A stretch of 36,586 nt of DNA from the NCBI RefSeq assembly GCF_009863025.1, contig NZ_WWIR01000161.1, forward strand, positions 1 to 36,586. The letters are read 5' to 3'. The notes under the pieces are model-generated. The model saw only the letters and a list, made by a program, of their open reading frames with translations, had not been told where the DNA came from and ran no database searches. The translations under genes and the position numbers were made by a program. This DNA comes from Streptomyces sp. SID4985 (GTDB lineage Bacteria; Actinomycetota; Actinomycetes; Streptomycetales; Streptomycetaceae). Every line of letters begins with the position of its first letter. The first letter of the stretch is position 1. This document shows, one piece after another, positions 1 through 10,680 of the stretch.

Positions 1-433
1 GGAGTGCCGAGGGCCGGCGGGAGGGCGGGAGTTCGCGCGGGGGCGGGGAGGGGGGCCGGGACGCGGGGACCGGCGCGGTCGCCGCTCTGCCCCGTCCACC
101 GGTTCCCCCGCCACGCGGCCGGACGGCGGCGCGGCCGCCGTGGGTCCGGGGCAACGCTCTCGGTCGGTTCCATTCCCGTCCCTCTCACAGCCGGCGGTGC
201 CCACGCCACGCGGCTCGATGGCCGTCGGCCATCGGCGGCCCGGCGGTGTACAGCCCTCCCCCGGGCCGCCCGGCGGCCACGGAGATGCACCGGCCGCGGC
301 TGGGCACGGCGGGCGCACACCTCAACAGTAGGCCGCCAAGGGCTTCCTGGGGCAGCGGTCGTGGACGGTTGCCCGAATGCGGCCGGGCCACCCGTATGCA
401 CCTGGTATGCGTCGATCGGGTGGCCTTCAACCG
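1..433. other. Intergenic region downstream of ligA, no gene supported
   Basis: This stretch past the ligA stop is extremely GC-rich. Its open frames on both strands are low-complexity Arg/Pro/Ala/Gly translations with no recognisable domain, so none is called. The only distinct structure is a perfect 8-bp inverted repeat with a 3-nt loop at 216-234 (CGATGGCC, GTC, GGCCATCG). It has no T-run on either side, so it could be a weak terminator or a protein site. The first ~150 bases may belong to the upstream region of a gene outside the window. Confidence 0.5.
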
Positions 434-2644
<2,211 letters not shown>

Positions 2645-3652
2645 TTACTCAGGGTTGTCCGCGAGGGATCTCGCCGCCCGGACGCAGTGGGCGAGCGCCG
2701 CGCGGGCGTAGGCGGGGGAAGCACCCGCCAGACCGCACGTGGGCGTGACCGTGACCGCCTCCGCGAGCAGCCCCGGTCGCAGCCCCAGCCTGCGCCACAG
2801 CGTCCTGACACCCATGACGCTACCGGCAGGGTCTGACAACGCGGCATCGGTGCCGGGGACGACACCCGCGAAGAGCCGGGTGCCCGCCTCGACGGCCTCG
2901 CCGATCGCGTCGTCGTCACGCTCGGTGAGAAGCGCGAAGTCGAAGGAGACGGCGTCCGCGCCCGCGCGGCGTAGCAGCGCGAAGGGCACGTCGGGGGCGC
3001 AGGAGTGGACGAGGGCCGGGCCGTCGCCGTTCGCGCCGAGCACGTCGCGCAGGCCGGACTCGACGACCTGGCGGTCGACGGCGCGGTGAGTGCGGTAACC
3101 GCTGGCGGTACGGATCTGCCCGCGCAGTACGGCCGTCAGGGAGGGCTCGTCCAGCTGGAGGACCACGCGGGCGCCGGGGATGCGGCGGCGCACGTCGGCG
3201 AGGTGGAGGCGCAGCCCCTCGGCGAGCGAGGCGGTGAGGTCGCGGCAGGCGCCGGGGTCGGAGAGCACGGCCTCGCCGTTGCGCAGCTCCAGGGCGGCGG
3301 CCAGCGTCCAGGGGCCGACCGCCTGCACCTTGACGTCGCCCTCGTAGCCCTGGGTGAACTCCTCCAGGGCGTCGAGGTCCTGGCGCAGCCACGCGTGCGC
3401 GCGCCGGGTGTCGCGCCCGGGGTGGTCGGACAGGCGCCAGCCGCTGGGCTCCACGCGCGCGTACAGCTCGACGAGCATCCCGGCGGTGCGGCCGATCATG
3501 TCGGCGCCGGGGCCGCGCGCGGGCAGCTCGGCGAGGTACGGGAAGTCCTCCAGGCTGCCGGTGACGGTCTTGGCGGCCTCGCGCGCGTCCTCGCCGGGCA
3601 TCGAGCCGACGCCGGTGGCGGCCGGGAAGGTGAACTCGCTCTTCTCACTCAC
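2645..3652 (-). CDS. Core MetE-like (cobalamin-independent methionine synthase family) protein
   Basis: The 335-residue protein corresponds only to the C-terminal catalytic barrel of MetE; the N-terminal half of classical ~750-residue MetE is absent. The zinc-site pattern is intact: His216 and Cys218 in LVHSCAP and Cys306 in TPTCGLAG. The LDEP motif (Asp168-Glu169) seen in methionine synthases is also present. Known short core enzymes in archaea and some bacteria transfer methyl groups to homocysteine using corrinoid or other donors, but the reaction of this Streptomyces subfamily cannot be read from sequence. It starts with GTG at 3652, 37 bases after the SDR gene stop, and ends 15 bases before ligA, so it is probably co-transcribed with both. 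Family membership is clear; calling it a true methionine synthase is inference. Confidence 0.9.
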   Translation of the reverse strand: MSEKSEFTFPAATGVGSMPGEDAREAAKTVTGSLEDFPYLAELPARGPGADMIGRTAGMLVELYARVEPSGWRLSDHPGRDTRRAHAWLRQDLDALEEFTQGYEGDVKVQAVGPWTLAAALELRNGEAVLSDPGACRDLTASLAEGLRLHLADVRRRIPGARVVLQLDEPSLTAVLRGQIRTASGYRTHRAVDRQVVESGLRDVLGANGDGPALVHSCAPDVPFALLRRAGADAVSFDFALLTERDDDAIGEAVEAGTRLFAGVVPGTDAALSDPAGSVMGVRTLWRRLGLRPGLLAEAVTVTPTCGLAGASPAYARAALAHCVRAARSLADNPE

Positions 3653-3689
3653 CCCGGCAGGGTATGCCGTACGGCACCGGCGTCGCAGG

Positions 3690-4379
3690 TCAGCGGCCGG
3701 GACGGACCGTCAGGTCGTTGATCTCGGCGTCCCTCGGCAGGTCGAGGGCGAGCAGGACGGTGTCCGCGACCGACTCGGGGTCGATGAACTTGCCCGGGTC
3801 GTACTCCTTGCCCTCCTGCTGGTGCACCTTGGCCTGCATGGGGCTCGCGGTGCGCCCGGGGTAGACGGAGCTGACCCGCACGCCGTTGCCGTGCTCCTCC
3901 TGGCGCAGGGAGTCCGCGAGGGCCTTGAGGCCGTGCTTGGAGGCGGCGTACGCCGACCAGTTCGCGTGGGCGTTCAGGCCCGCGCCGGAGTTGACGAAGA
4001 CGACCTGGCCGCGGGCGGCGCGGAGCTGGGGCAGGAAGTGCCGGGTCAGCTCGGCCGGGGCGATCAGGTTGACGTTGAGCTGGTGGCGCCAGGACTTGGG
4101 GGTGAGGTCCCCGACCTCACCGAGGTCGACGACACCGGCGATGTGCAGTAGTGAGTCGACCCGCTCCGGCAGGCTCTGGTGGGAGAAGGCCCAGGACAGC
4201 TTGTCGGGGTCGGAGAGGTCGCCGACCAGGGTGCGGGCGCCGGGGAACTCGGCGGCGACCTCCTTGGCGCGGCCCGCGTCGCGCGCGTGCAGGACGAGTT
4301 CGTCCCCGCGCGCGTGCAGACGGCGGGCGACGGCGGCGCCGATGCCGGAACCGGCGCCGGTGATCACATGAGTAGCCAT
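3690..4379 (-). CDS. SDR-family oxidoreductase
   Basis: This is a classical short-chain dehydrogenase/reductase of 229 residues. It has the nucleotide-binding motif TGAGSGIG at residues 7-14, an acidic loop GDLSD near 53, the catalytic Ser131, Tyr144 and Lys148 (YAASK), and the usual PG motif after it. It should be a cytoplasmic NAD(P)-dependent enzyme reducing a carbonyl or oxidising an alcohol; the substrate is unknown. I chose the second ATG, which places the beta strand directly at the N-terminus as in most SDRs; an in-frame ATG at 4388 adds three residues. Neither has a strong ribosome site. Translation is probably coupled to the LOG-type gene, whose stop lies only a few bases upstream. 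Confidence 0.93.
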   Translation of the reverse strand: MATHVITGAGSGIGAAVARRLHARGDELVLHARDAGRAKEVAAEFPGARTLVGDLSDPDKLSWAFSHQSLPERVDSLLHIAGVVDLGEVGDLTPKSWRHQLNVNLIAPAELTRHFLPQLRAARGQVVFVNSGAGLNAHANWSAYAASKHGLKALADSLRQEEHGNGVRVSSVYPGRTASPMQAKVHQQEGKEYDPGKFIDPESVADTVLLALDLPRDAEINDLTVRPGR

Positions 4380-4395
4380 GTGCGCCATGCTCGCA

Positions 4396-4935
4396 TCAGC
4401 GGGCGGGCAGCGAGTTCTCCAGGTGGGCCAGCGCGGCGGCGGGCTCCTCGGCGAAGTGGACCAGTTCGGCGAGCGGGCGGGGCAGGAAGCCCTCCTCGTC
4501 CATGCGCTGGAACTGCTGCCGGAGGCCGTCGTAGAAGCCCGCCGTGTTGAGCAGGACCACCGGCTTGTCGGTGTGGCCGTGCTTCTTCAGCTCCAGGATC
4601 TCGGTGGCCTCGTCTAGGGTGCCGGTGCCGCCGACCATGATGACCACGGCGTCGGCCTTGTCGAGGAGCAGCTTCTTGCGCTCGGCGAGGGTGCTCGCGA
4701 CCACCATCTCGTCGGCGCCGGGGCGGGCCACCGCCGAAAGGAACTCCACGGAGACGCCCACGAGCCTGCCTCCGGCCTCCTGCACGCCGTCCGCGACGAC
4801 CTTCATCAGACCGGAGTCCGACCCGCCCCAGACGAGCGTGTGGCCGCCCTTGCCGATCAGTTTCCCGAACTCGCGCGCGGGGCGCGTGTAGCGCTCGTCG
4901 AGGTCGGCCGCGGAGAGGAAGACGCAGATATTCAT
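4396..4935 (-). CDS. LOG/TIGR00730-family Rossmann protein
   Basis: This 179-residue protein resembles the LOG family (lysine decarboxylase-like Rossmann fold). Characterised members remove ribose 5-phosphate from nucleoside monophosphates. The hallmark is GGTGTLDEATE near residues 102-112, matching the family PGGxGTxxE except that Pro is Val here. The ERKKLLLDKAD segment before it also fits. ATG at 4935 is preferred over upstream alternatives because MNICVF starts the first beta strand. It is the first gene of the run leading to ligA and is divergent from the DUF427 gene across 51 bases, so promoters for both directions must lie there. Whether it acts on a cytokinin-like or a housekeeping nucleotide is not decidable. 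Confidence 0.92.
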   Translation of the reverse strand: MNICVFLSAADLDERYTRPAREFGKLIGKGGHTLVWGGSDSGLMKVVADGVQEAGGRLVGVSVEFLSAVARPGADEMVVASTLAERKKLLLDKADAVVIMVGGTGTLDEATEILELKKHGHTDKPVVLLNTAGFYDGLRQQFQRMDEEGFLPRPLAELVHFAEEPAAALAHLENSLPAR

Positions 4936-4986
4936 GGCGCCCACGGTACGCGGGAACATCGGCGGCGCCGCCGGTGCTTTCCCGGT

Positions 4987-5310
4987 ATGGCCGATGGACA
5001 CACGATCACGATCGACAAGGGCGAGCAGCATGTGCGCGTCGTACACGACGGCCGGGTGCTCGCGGAGACCGACCGACCGCTGGTGCTGCGCGAGACGGGC
5101 TGTCCGCCGCGCTACTACCTCCCCGCCGAGGACGTCCGCCTCGACCTGCTGACGCCCTCCGAGACACACACCGTCTGCCCGTTCAAGGGCACCGCGTCCT
5201 ACTGGTCGCTGCCCGACGCGCCCGACCTGGTGTGGGCGTACCCCGATCCGAAGCCGGAGGTGGCCGAGATCCGGGACCACTACTGCTTCTACACGCCCGA
5301 AGTGTCGTGA
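4987..5310 (+). CDS. DUF427 domain protein
   Basis: This 107-residue protein matches the DUF427 signature: an N-terminal beta-rich part with VVHDGRVLAETDRPLVL, then PRYYLPAEDV, and the diagnostic CPFKGTASYW motif near residue 66. The family is common in actinobacteria, folds as a small beta barrel and has no established biochemical role. The start at 4987 (MADGHTI) is chosen because homologues begin just before the first beta strand. No clear ribosome site precedes it, so a leaderless or weakly translated message is possible. The gene stands alone between the divergent LOG gene and a downstream hydrolase on the same strand. Confidence 0.85.
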   Translation: MADGHTITIDKGEQHVRVVHDGRVLAETDRPLVLRETGCPPRYYLPAEDVRLDLLTPSETHTVCPFKGTASYWSLPDAPDLVWAYPDPKPEVAEIRDHYCFYTPEVS

Positions 5311-5373
5311 CCTCGGGTGTCGCCGCCGTGTCGTGACGGATGAGTACGGCGCGGTACGGCAGTCTCCAAGAGC

Positions 5374-6165
5374 ATGGACAAGAAGACGACTTCCGCCGAC
5401 GGCACCCCGCTCGCGTACCGGGTGACCGGCGAGGGGCCCACAGTGATCCTGGTGAGCGGCGCGATGTCCACCGGGGGCACGCTCGCACCCTTGGCGCTGT
5501 CCCTCTCCGACCGGTGCAGGACCGTCGTCTACGACCGCCGTGGGCGCGGCGCGAGCGGGGACACGCCGCCGTACACGGTGGAGCGCGAGGTGGAGGACCT
5601 GGCGGCGCTGATCGCGGCGGTGGGCGGCGAGGCGGCGCTGTTCGGGGTGTCCTCGGGCGGCGCGCTGGTCCTGGAGGCGGCGGCGAGCGGGCTGCCGGTG
5701 GGCCGGGCGGCGGTGTACGAGGTGCCGTACGCGGACTTCCTGGCGGGCGGCGCCGAGCAACAGGCGGTCTACACGGCCAACCTGTCGCGCCTGCTGGAGG
5801 CGGGGCGCCTGGGCGACGCGGTGGAGCTGTTCCTGCGGCTGACCGGGCTCGCGGAGCAGATGATCCAGCGCGCCCGGCAGTCCCCGATGTGGCCCGGCAT
5901 GGAGGCGGTCGCGCCGAGCCTCGCCCATGACGCCGCCGTCCTGGGCGACGGGCTGCTGCCCCTCGCGCGCCTGGCGGAGATCCCGGTGCCGGTCCTGTCG
6001 GTGGCGGGCGGGATGAGCCCGGCCTGGATGCGGGAGGCGGCCCTGGCGGTCGCGGAGGCGGTGCCGGACGGCACGTTCCTGGAGCTGGCGGGCCAGACCC
6101 ACATGATCGAACCGGCCGCCCTGGCACCGGTATTGGCGACCTTCTTCACGGACTTCGCGGAGTGA
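5374..6165 (+). CDS. Alpha/beta hydrolase
   Basis: The 263-residue protein has an alpha/beta hydrolase layout. The first strand is followed by a VSGAM oxyanion-loop region (in place of HGxPG). An YDRRGRGASGD segment follows near residue 53, and the nucleophile elbow GVSSG has Ser93. An acidic residue precedes the C-terminal His in GQTHMIEP near residue 244. These residues indicate an active serine hydrolase, probably cytoplasmic because no signal sequence is present. Substrate is not predictable; the family includes esterases, lactonases and haloperoxidase-like enzymes. It lies 63 bases after the DUF427 gene and converges on mnmA. Confidence 0.92.
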   Translation: MDKKTTSADGTPLAYRVTGEGPTVILVSGAMSTGGTLAPLALSLSDRCRTVVYDRRGRGASGDTPPYTVEREVEDLAALIAAVGGEAALFGVSSGGALVLEAAASGLPVGRAAVYEVPYADFLAGGAEQQAVYTANLSRLLEAGRLGDAVELFLRLTGLAEQMIQRARQSPMWPGMEAVAPSLAHDAAVLGDGLLPLARLAEIPVPVLSVAGGMSPAWMREAALAVAEAVPDGTFLELAGQTHMIEPAALAPVLATFFTDFAE

Positions 6166-6201
6166 CGCCGCGCGAAACGACGCCACCCGCTCCGTGAGGG
6201 G

Positions 6202-7326
6202 TCAGACCGTCGCCGCCGTCGCCCGCGTCGTGGCGGCGATGGTGGCCGAGCCCACCACGCGCGTGCCGTCGTACAGCACGATCGCCTGGCCGGGAGCCAC
6301 GCCCCGCACCGGCTCGGTGAAGGTGACGCGCAGCTCGCCGTCCACCAGCTCGGCGTCGACCTCGGTCTCGCCTCCGTGGGCGCGCAGCTGGGCGGTGTAG
6401 GTGCCGGGGCCCTCGGGGGCGGCGCCGCACCAGCGGGGCTTGATCGCGGTGAGCGCGGTGACGTCCAGGGCGGCGGCCGGGCCGACCGTGACGGTGTTGG
6501 TCACCGGGGAGATGTCGAGGACGTAGCGCGGCTTGCCGTCGGCGGCCGGGGTGCCCAGGCGCAGGCCCTTGCGCTGGCCGATGGTGTAGCCGTAGGCGCC
6601 CTCGTGGGTGCCGAGGCGGTTGCCGTCCTCGTCCACGATGTCGCCCTCGGCCTTGCCGAGCCGCTGGGCGAGGAAGCCCTGGGTGTCGCCGTCGGCGATG
6701 AAGCAGATGTCGTGCGAGTCGGGCTTCTTGGCGACGGCCAGGCCCCGGCGCTCGGCCTCGGCGCGGATCTCGTCCTTGGTGGTGACGGTGTCGCCGAGCG
6801 GGAACAGCGCATGCGCGAGCTGGCGGTCGTCCAGGACACCGAGGACGTACGACTGGTCCTTGGCCATGTCGGAGGCGCGGTGCAGCTCGCGGGTGCCGTC
6901 CTCGCGGACGATCACCTGGGCGTAGTGGCCGGTGCAGACCGCGTCGAAGCCGAGCGCGAGCGCCTTGTCGAGCAGCGCGGCGAACTTGATCTTCTCGTTG
7001 CAGCGCAGGCAGGGGTTGGGGGTGCGCCCGGCCTCGTACTCCGCGATGAAGTCCTCGACCACGTCCTCGCGGAAGCGGTCGGCGAGGTCCCAGACGTAGA
7101 AGGGGATGCCGATGACGTCGGCGGCGCGGCGGGCGTCGCGGGAGTCCTCGATGGTGCAGCAGCCCCGCGCTCCGGTGCGGAAGGATTGCGGGTTCGCGGA
7201 GAGCGCGAGGTGGACGCCGGTCACGTCGTGCCCGGCTTCCGCGGCGCGCGCGGCGGCGACGGCGGAGTCGACACCGCCGGACATGGCGGCGAGGACGCGG
7301 AGGGGGCGCTGCGGGGTCTCAGTCAT
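6202..7326 (-). CDS. mnmA: tRNA-specific 2-thiouridylase MnmA
   Basis: MnmA adenylates and then thiolates the wobble uridine (U34) of tRNAs for Lys, Glu and Gln. The 374-residue product has the PP-loop SGGVDSAV at residues 16-23. The catalytic Cys106 is in TPNPCLRCN and the second catalytic Cys208 is in SHDICFI. A C-terminal beta-barrel region contains the GQRKGL motif. The ATG start at 7326 gives the standard N-terminus leading into the PP-loop. The sulfur donor is expected to be the nearby cysteine desulfurase (8093-9262). The two genes are on the same strand but separated by an oppositely oriented amidase, so they are not one operon. Confidence 0.96.
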   Translation of the reverse strand: MTETPQRPLRVLAAMSGGVDSAVAAARAAEAGHDVTGVHLALSANPQSFRTGARGCCTIEDSRDARRAADVIGIPFYVWDLADRFREDVVEDFIAEYEAGRTPNPCLRCNEKIKFAALLDKALALGFDAVCTGHYAQVIVREDGTRELHRASDMAKDQSYVLGVLDDRQLAHALFPLGDTVTTKDEIRAEAERRGLAVAKKPDSHDICFIADGDTQGFLAQRLGKAEGDIVDEDGNRLGTHEGAYGYTIGQRKGLRLGTPAADGKPRYVLDISPVTNTVTVGPAAALDVTALTAIKPRWCGAAPEGPGTYTAQLRAHGGETEVDAELVDGELRVTFTEPVRGVAPGQAIVLYDGTRVVGSATIAATTRATAATV

Positions 7327-7419
7327 AACCCCTCCAGGGTACGGGGCGCGGGAACCGCGGACGCCGGGAGTCCGTTGAAGATCACAGGGGGACCGGGACG
7401 GCGGGGAGACGGGGGCGGC

Positions 7420-8058
7420 ATGGGTGACGGGGACCGGCGGCTGGGCAGGCGGGCACTGCTGATCGGCGGCGCGGCGGCGGCCGTGGGCACGGCGGCGCTG
7501 GCACGCGAGGAGCTGGCACATCTGTGGTGGCGGCTGCCGGGGGTGGAGCGGCCCCGGGTGGCCGGGGCGGTGGACTTCAGGGGCGCCCGCTGGGTGGCGG
7601 CCTCGCCGGGCAACTACCGCCGCGCGGACCGCCCCGACGACTACCCGGTGGACCGGGTCGTCATCCACGTCACCCAGGGCGGCTACGCGTCGGCGGTGAA
7701 GGTCTTCCAGGACCCGGCGCACGGCGCGGCGGCGCACTACATCGTGCGCGGGGACGGCGGGATCACCCAGCTGATCCGCGAGCTGGACGTGGCCTTCCAC
7801 GCGGGCAACCGGTCGTACAACGAGCGCAGTGTGGGCATCGAGCACGTCGGTTTCGTGGACGACCCCTCGTCCTTCACCGACGCGATGTACGCGTCCTCGG
7901 CCCGGCTGACGGCCCGGATATGCGCGCGGTACGGCATGAAGCCCGATCGGGAGCACGTCATCGGGCACGTGGAGGTGCCGGGGACGGACCACACGGACCC
8001 GGGCCCGCACTGGGACTGGGACCGGTACATGAAGCTGGTGCGGCAGGCGAGCGCCTAG
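7420..8058 (+). CDS. N-acetylmuramoyl-L-alanine amidase (Amidase_2), probable Tat export
   Basis: This 212-residue protein carries an amidase_2/PGRP-type domain that cleaves the bond between MurNAc and L-Ala in peptidoglycan. Zinc-site features are the His of VVIHVTQG (near residue 86), the His of [11 protein letters not shown] and the Asp of [16 protein letters not shown] and SVGIEHVG are typical core strands. The N-terminus has [20 protein letters not shown], a twin-arginine followed by a hydrophobic stretch, suggesting Tat-dependent export. ATG at 7420 was chosen because it retains this signal. It is inserted between mnmA and the cysteine desulfurase in opposite orientation, diverging from mnmA and converging on the desulfurase. 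Confidence 0.93.
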   Translation: MGDGDRRLGRRALLIGGAAAAVGTAALAREELAHLWWRLPGVERPRVAGAVDFRGARWVAASPGNYRRADRPDDYPVDRVVIHVTQGGYASAVKVFQDPAHGAAAHYIVRGDGGITQLIRELDVAFHAGNRSYNERSVGIEHVGFVDDPSSFTDAMYASSARLTARICARYGMKPDREHVIGHVEVPGTDHTDPGPHWDWDRYMKLVRQASA

Positions 8059-8092
8059 GCAGCTCCGGCCGCGCGGGCGTCCTCCGGCGTCC

Positions 8093-9262
8093 TCAGGTCA
8101 GCCCGGCCGCCCGTGCCCGCTCCACCGCGGGGCCGATGGCCTTGGCGACGGCCTCCACGTCCTCGTCGGTGGAGGTGTGGCCCAGCGAGAAGCGCAGGGT
8201 GCCGCGCGCCAGGTCGGGGTCGGTGCCGGTGGCGAGCAGGACGTGGCTGGGCTGGGCGACGCCCGCCGTGCAGGCGGAGCCGGTGGAGCATTCGATGCCC
8301 TGCGCGTCGAGCAGCAGGAGCAGGGAGTCGCCCTCGCAGCCGGGGAAGGTGAAGTGGGCGTTGGCGGGCAGCCGGCCGCCGGGTGCCGGGTCGCCGCCGA
8401 GGATCGCGTCGGGGACGGCCGTGCGCACGGCGCCCACCAGCCGGTCGCGCAGGGCGCCGATCTCGCGAGCGAACCGCTCCTGCTGCTCGGCGGCGACGCG
8501 TCCGGCCACCGCGAAGGAGGCGACGGCGGGCACGTCGAGCGTGCCGGAGCGGACATGGCGCTCCTGCCCGCCGCCGTGCAGCACGGGTACGGGGCTGTAC
8601 TCGCGGCCGAGGACGAGCGCGCCGATGCCGTACGGGCCGCCGATCTTGTGCCCGGAGACGGTCATCGCGGCGAGCCCCGACGCGGCGAAGTCGACCGGCA
8701 CCTGCCCGAACGCCTGGACCGCGTCGGCGTGCAGCGGGACGCCGAACTCGGCTGCCACGTCCGCCAGTTCGCGGACCGGCATGATCGTGCCGATCTCGTT
8801 GTTGGCCCACATCACCGTGGCCAGGGCCACGTCGTCGGGGTTGCGCGCGATGGCCTCGCGCAGCACCTCGGAGCTCACCCGGCCGTAGCGATCCACGGGG
8901 AGGTACTCCACGACGGCGCCCTCGTGCTCGCCCAGCCAGTGCACGGCGTCGAGGACGGCGTGGTGTTCGACGGGGCTGGACAGGACGCGGACGCGGGCCG
9001 GGTCGGCGGCGCGGCGGGACCAGTACAGGCCCTTGACCGCGAGGTTGTCGGCCTCGGTGCCGCCGGAGGTGAAGACGATCTCGCTGGGGCGCGCGCCGAG
9101 CGCCTCGGCGAGGGTTTCGCGGGACTCCTCGACCGTGCGGCGGGCCCGGCGGCCGGAGGCGTGCAGCGAGGACGCGTTGCCGGTGACGCTCAGCCGGGCG
9201 GTCAGCGTCGCCGCGGCCTCGGGGAGCATCGGGGTCGTGGCGGCGTGGTCGAGGTAAGCCAT
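8093..9262 (-). CDS. Cysteine desulfurase (NifS/IscS type)
   Basis: This 389-residue PLP enzyme converts cysteine to alanine and a protein-bound persulfide used for tRNA thiolation and possibly Fe-S clusters. The N-terminus YLDHAATTP is diagnostic. The PLP lysine is Lys206 in SGHKIGGP, and the persulfide-carrying cysteine is Cys331 in [12 protein letters not shown] at 9262 places YLDHAATT at residue 3, as in relatives; an upstream in-frame extension of 45 residues is low complexity and was rejected. The mobile-loop sequence is IscS/NifS-like rather than SufS-like. No IscU, ferredoxin or Hsc genes accompany it, so the most likely partner in this neighbourhood is MnmA. Confidence 0.95.
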   Translation of the reverse strand: MAYLDHAATTPMLPEAAATLTARLSVTGNASSLHASGRRARRTVEESRETLAEALGARPSEIVFTSGGTEADNLAVKGLYWSRRAADPARVRVLSSPVEHHAVLDAVHWLGEHEGAVVEYLPVDRYGRVSSEVLREAIARNPDDVALATVMWANNEIGTIMPVRELADVAAEFGVPLHADAVQAFGQVPVDFAASGLAAMTVSGHKIGGPYGIGALVLGREYSPVPVLHGGGQERHVRSGTLDVPAVASFAVAGRVAAEQQERFAREIGALRDRLVGAVRTAVPDAILGGDPAPGGRLPANAHFTFPGCEGDSLLLLLDAQGIECSTGSACTAGVAQPSHVLLATGTDPDLARGTLRFSLGHTSTDEDVEAVAKAIGPAVERARAAGLT

Positions 9263-9425
9263 GGTGACGCCGATTCTACGGCGGCCGGAGGCCCGCCCTC
9301 CGAGCGGCGGGCGCACGGCACCCGCGCCGGTGATCCGGACCGGTCGCACCGGGCTCCGGGAGCCGGGTCCCGGCGGCTCCGGGACACCGCGCGTCACCGG
9401 GCCCCAAGGCCCCGCGACTCCACTG

Positions 9426-9719
9426 TCACAGGCTCCAGGACACCGTGTGGGACAGCTGCATGGCGACGGCCAGGACCACCAGGTCGGCCACGCCGAGGGC
9501 CATGCCGAGCCAGGCCCGGCCGGGGCGCGAGGTGCCGCGCCACAGGGCCACGGCGGCCAGTACGACGGAGACCGGGCCGAGGACGACGTTGAGGACGAGC
9601 AGGCCGAGGAGGCCCAGGACGAAGGAGGCCACCGCCATGCCGTCGGCGTCCCGGGTGCGCGGGGCGGCCTCGGCGGGCCGGACGGCCGGTGCGGTGAGTC
9701 GCGGTGCGGTGAGTCGCAT
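9426..9719 (-). CDS. DUF4190-like small membrane protein
   Basis: The 97-residue protein begins with a Pro/Ala/Arg-rich cytoplasmic stretch of about 27 residues. Two hydrophobic helices follow: [20 protein letters not shown], and the helix after the basic loop [13 protein letters not shown]. This is the typical pattern of DUF4190 proteins, whose role is unknown. The ATG at 9719 has AGGAG at good distance, so the longer in-frame upstream extension is rejected. It follows the 55-residue membrane protein gene by 31 bases and probably shares its transcript, which would place both under the FabR-like regulator divergently encoded at 10038. Confidence 0.82.
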   Translation of the reverse strand: MRLTAPRLTAPAVRPAEAAPRTRDADGMAVASFVLGLLGLLVLNVVLGPVSVVLAAVALWRGTSRPGRAWLGMALGVADLVVLAVAMQLSHTVSWSL

Positions 9720-9750
9720 GGTGCTCAGCTCCTGAGGTCGTGACGGACGG

Positions 9751-9918
9751 TCAGTCGGCGGAGTGGCGGCGCCTGCGGCCGTGGTGCTCGCGGAGCGCGA
9801 AGACGCCGAGCCAGACGGCGATGAGGACGGCGAGGGCGGCGGTGACGGGCAGCGGCGCGTGGGCCACGGTGCCGAGGACGACACCGAGCAGCATCAGCGC
9901 GGCGACGAGGAACAGCAT
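9751..9918 (-). CDS. Small membrane protein, 55 residues
   Basis: A 55-residue product with two hydrophobic segments (about residues 1-20 and 25-42) and a very basic tail REHHGRRRRHSAD; the positive tail suggests it lies in the cytoplasm. I recognise no named family. ATG at 9918 is preceded by GGAGGGGGG about ten bases upstream, which strongly supports this start over an in-frame TTG at 9939. It is the first gene of a two-gene minus-strand unit. It is divergent from the TetR-type gene across a 119-base region rich in AACAGTTGT repeats, so it is a likely direct target of that regulator. Confidence 0.72.
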   Translation of the reverse strand: MLFLVAALMLLGVVLGTVAHAPLPVTAALAVLIAVWLGVFALREHHGRRRRHSAD

Positions 9919-9944
9919 GGGATCGGATCCCCCCTCCAACTCTG

Positions 9945-10026
9945 GGTGAACAGTTGTAGTAACAGTTGTTCACTGACACCGAGTCTAGCGCGCGGCACGA
10001 CTTTTCAATTCCGGAGAACAGTTGTT
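9945..10026. promoter_or_regulatory. Candidate operator region for the FabR-like TetR regulator
   Basis: The motif AACAGTTGT occurs three times in the same orientation, at 9949-9957, 9961-9969 and 10017-10025. The first two copies lie inside an imperfect dyad whose outer arms are GTGAACA and TGTTCAC (about 9946-9973). The third copy continues into CAGTT-GTT-AACTG, another inverted repeat, and ends 12 bases before the regulator start. The extended site resembles, from memory, operators of the FabR/DesT class (GTGAAC-type half sites). The position covers promoters in both directions, suggesting autoregulation plus control of the small membrane protein pair. Binding itself is inference. Confidence 0.6.
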
Positions 10027-10037
10027 AACTGGATGAC

Positions 10038-10664
10038 ATGAGTCACACCCTCGGCGCCCGGCAGGCCCAGAAACAGAGGACCCGTCAGGCGTTCCTGGAC
10101 GCGGCGCTCACCCTGCTCGAGGAGCAGAGCCTGAGCAGTCTGGGGCTGCGTGAGGTGACCCGGGCCGTCGGCGTGGCGCCGACCGCCTTCTACCGGCACT
10201 TCCGCTCCACCGCCGACCTCGGCGTCGCGCTGGTCGGCGAGGCGCTGGGCAGTCTGCATCCGATGGTCCGCCCGACCGTCGCCGCCGGGGACGACAGCGA
10301 GGAACGCATCCGCCGCGCCGTCGAGTTGATCGCCCACCACGTGGACAGCCATCCCGCGCACGTCCGCTTCATCGCGCGCGAGCGGCACGGCGGGGTGAAG
10401 GCGGTGCGCGAGGCGATCCAGGCCGAACTGGCCCGGTTCGCCGAGGAGGTGCGCACCGAGCTGGCCGCCGACCCGCAGACCGAGGGCTGGGCGGACGCCG
10501 ACGTGCTGATGCTCGCCCACCTCTACGTGGACCAGATGCTCATCACCGCCTCCCTGTTCCTGGAGTCCCAGGACGGCCCCCCGGGTGAGCGGGAGCGTGT
10601 GACACGGCTCGCCGCCCAGCAGTTGCGGCTCATCTCGCGGGGCAGCAGGCACTGGCTGGACTGA
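10038..10664 (+). CDS. FabR-like TetR-family transcriptional regulator
   Basis: The 208-residue protein has an N-terminal TetR helix-turn-helix: LREVTRAVGVAPTAFYRHF at about residues 38-56. The sequence resembles E. coli FabR beyond the DNA-binding domain, including the RFIARERHG segment near residue 110 and the C-terminal RLISRG. FabR and DesT relatives sense the saturated to unsaturated acyl-CoA/ACP ratio and control unsaturated fatty acid genes. Here no desaturase or fab gene is adjacent, so the ligand is uncertain. It lies divergent to two small membrane protein genes across a repeat-rich operator region. The ATG at 10038 directly follows the third repeat, with no clear ribosome site. Confidence 0.9.
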   Translation: MSHTLGARQAQKQRTRQAFLDAALTLLEEQSLSSLGLREVTRAVGVAPTAFYRHFRSTADLGVALVGEALGSLHPMVRPTVAAGDDSEERIRRAVELIAHHVDSHPAHVRFIARERHGGVKAVREAIQAELARFAEEVRTELAADPQTEGWADADVLMLAHLYVDQMLITASLFLESQDGPPGERERVTRLAAQQLRLISRGSRHWLD

Positions 10665-10680
10665 GCGAGAGCAACTCCCT

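Noticed and set aside
185..430. An 81-codon minus-strand frame after ligA
   Set aside because: No ribosome site or recognisable fold; low-complexity Arg/Pro/Gly composition.
9263..9394. N-terminal extension of the cysteine desulfurase
   Set aside because: The 45 added residues are Arg/Pro/Gly-rich and homologues start at the YLDHAATT motif.
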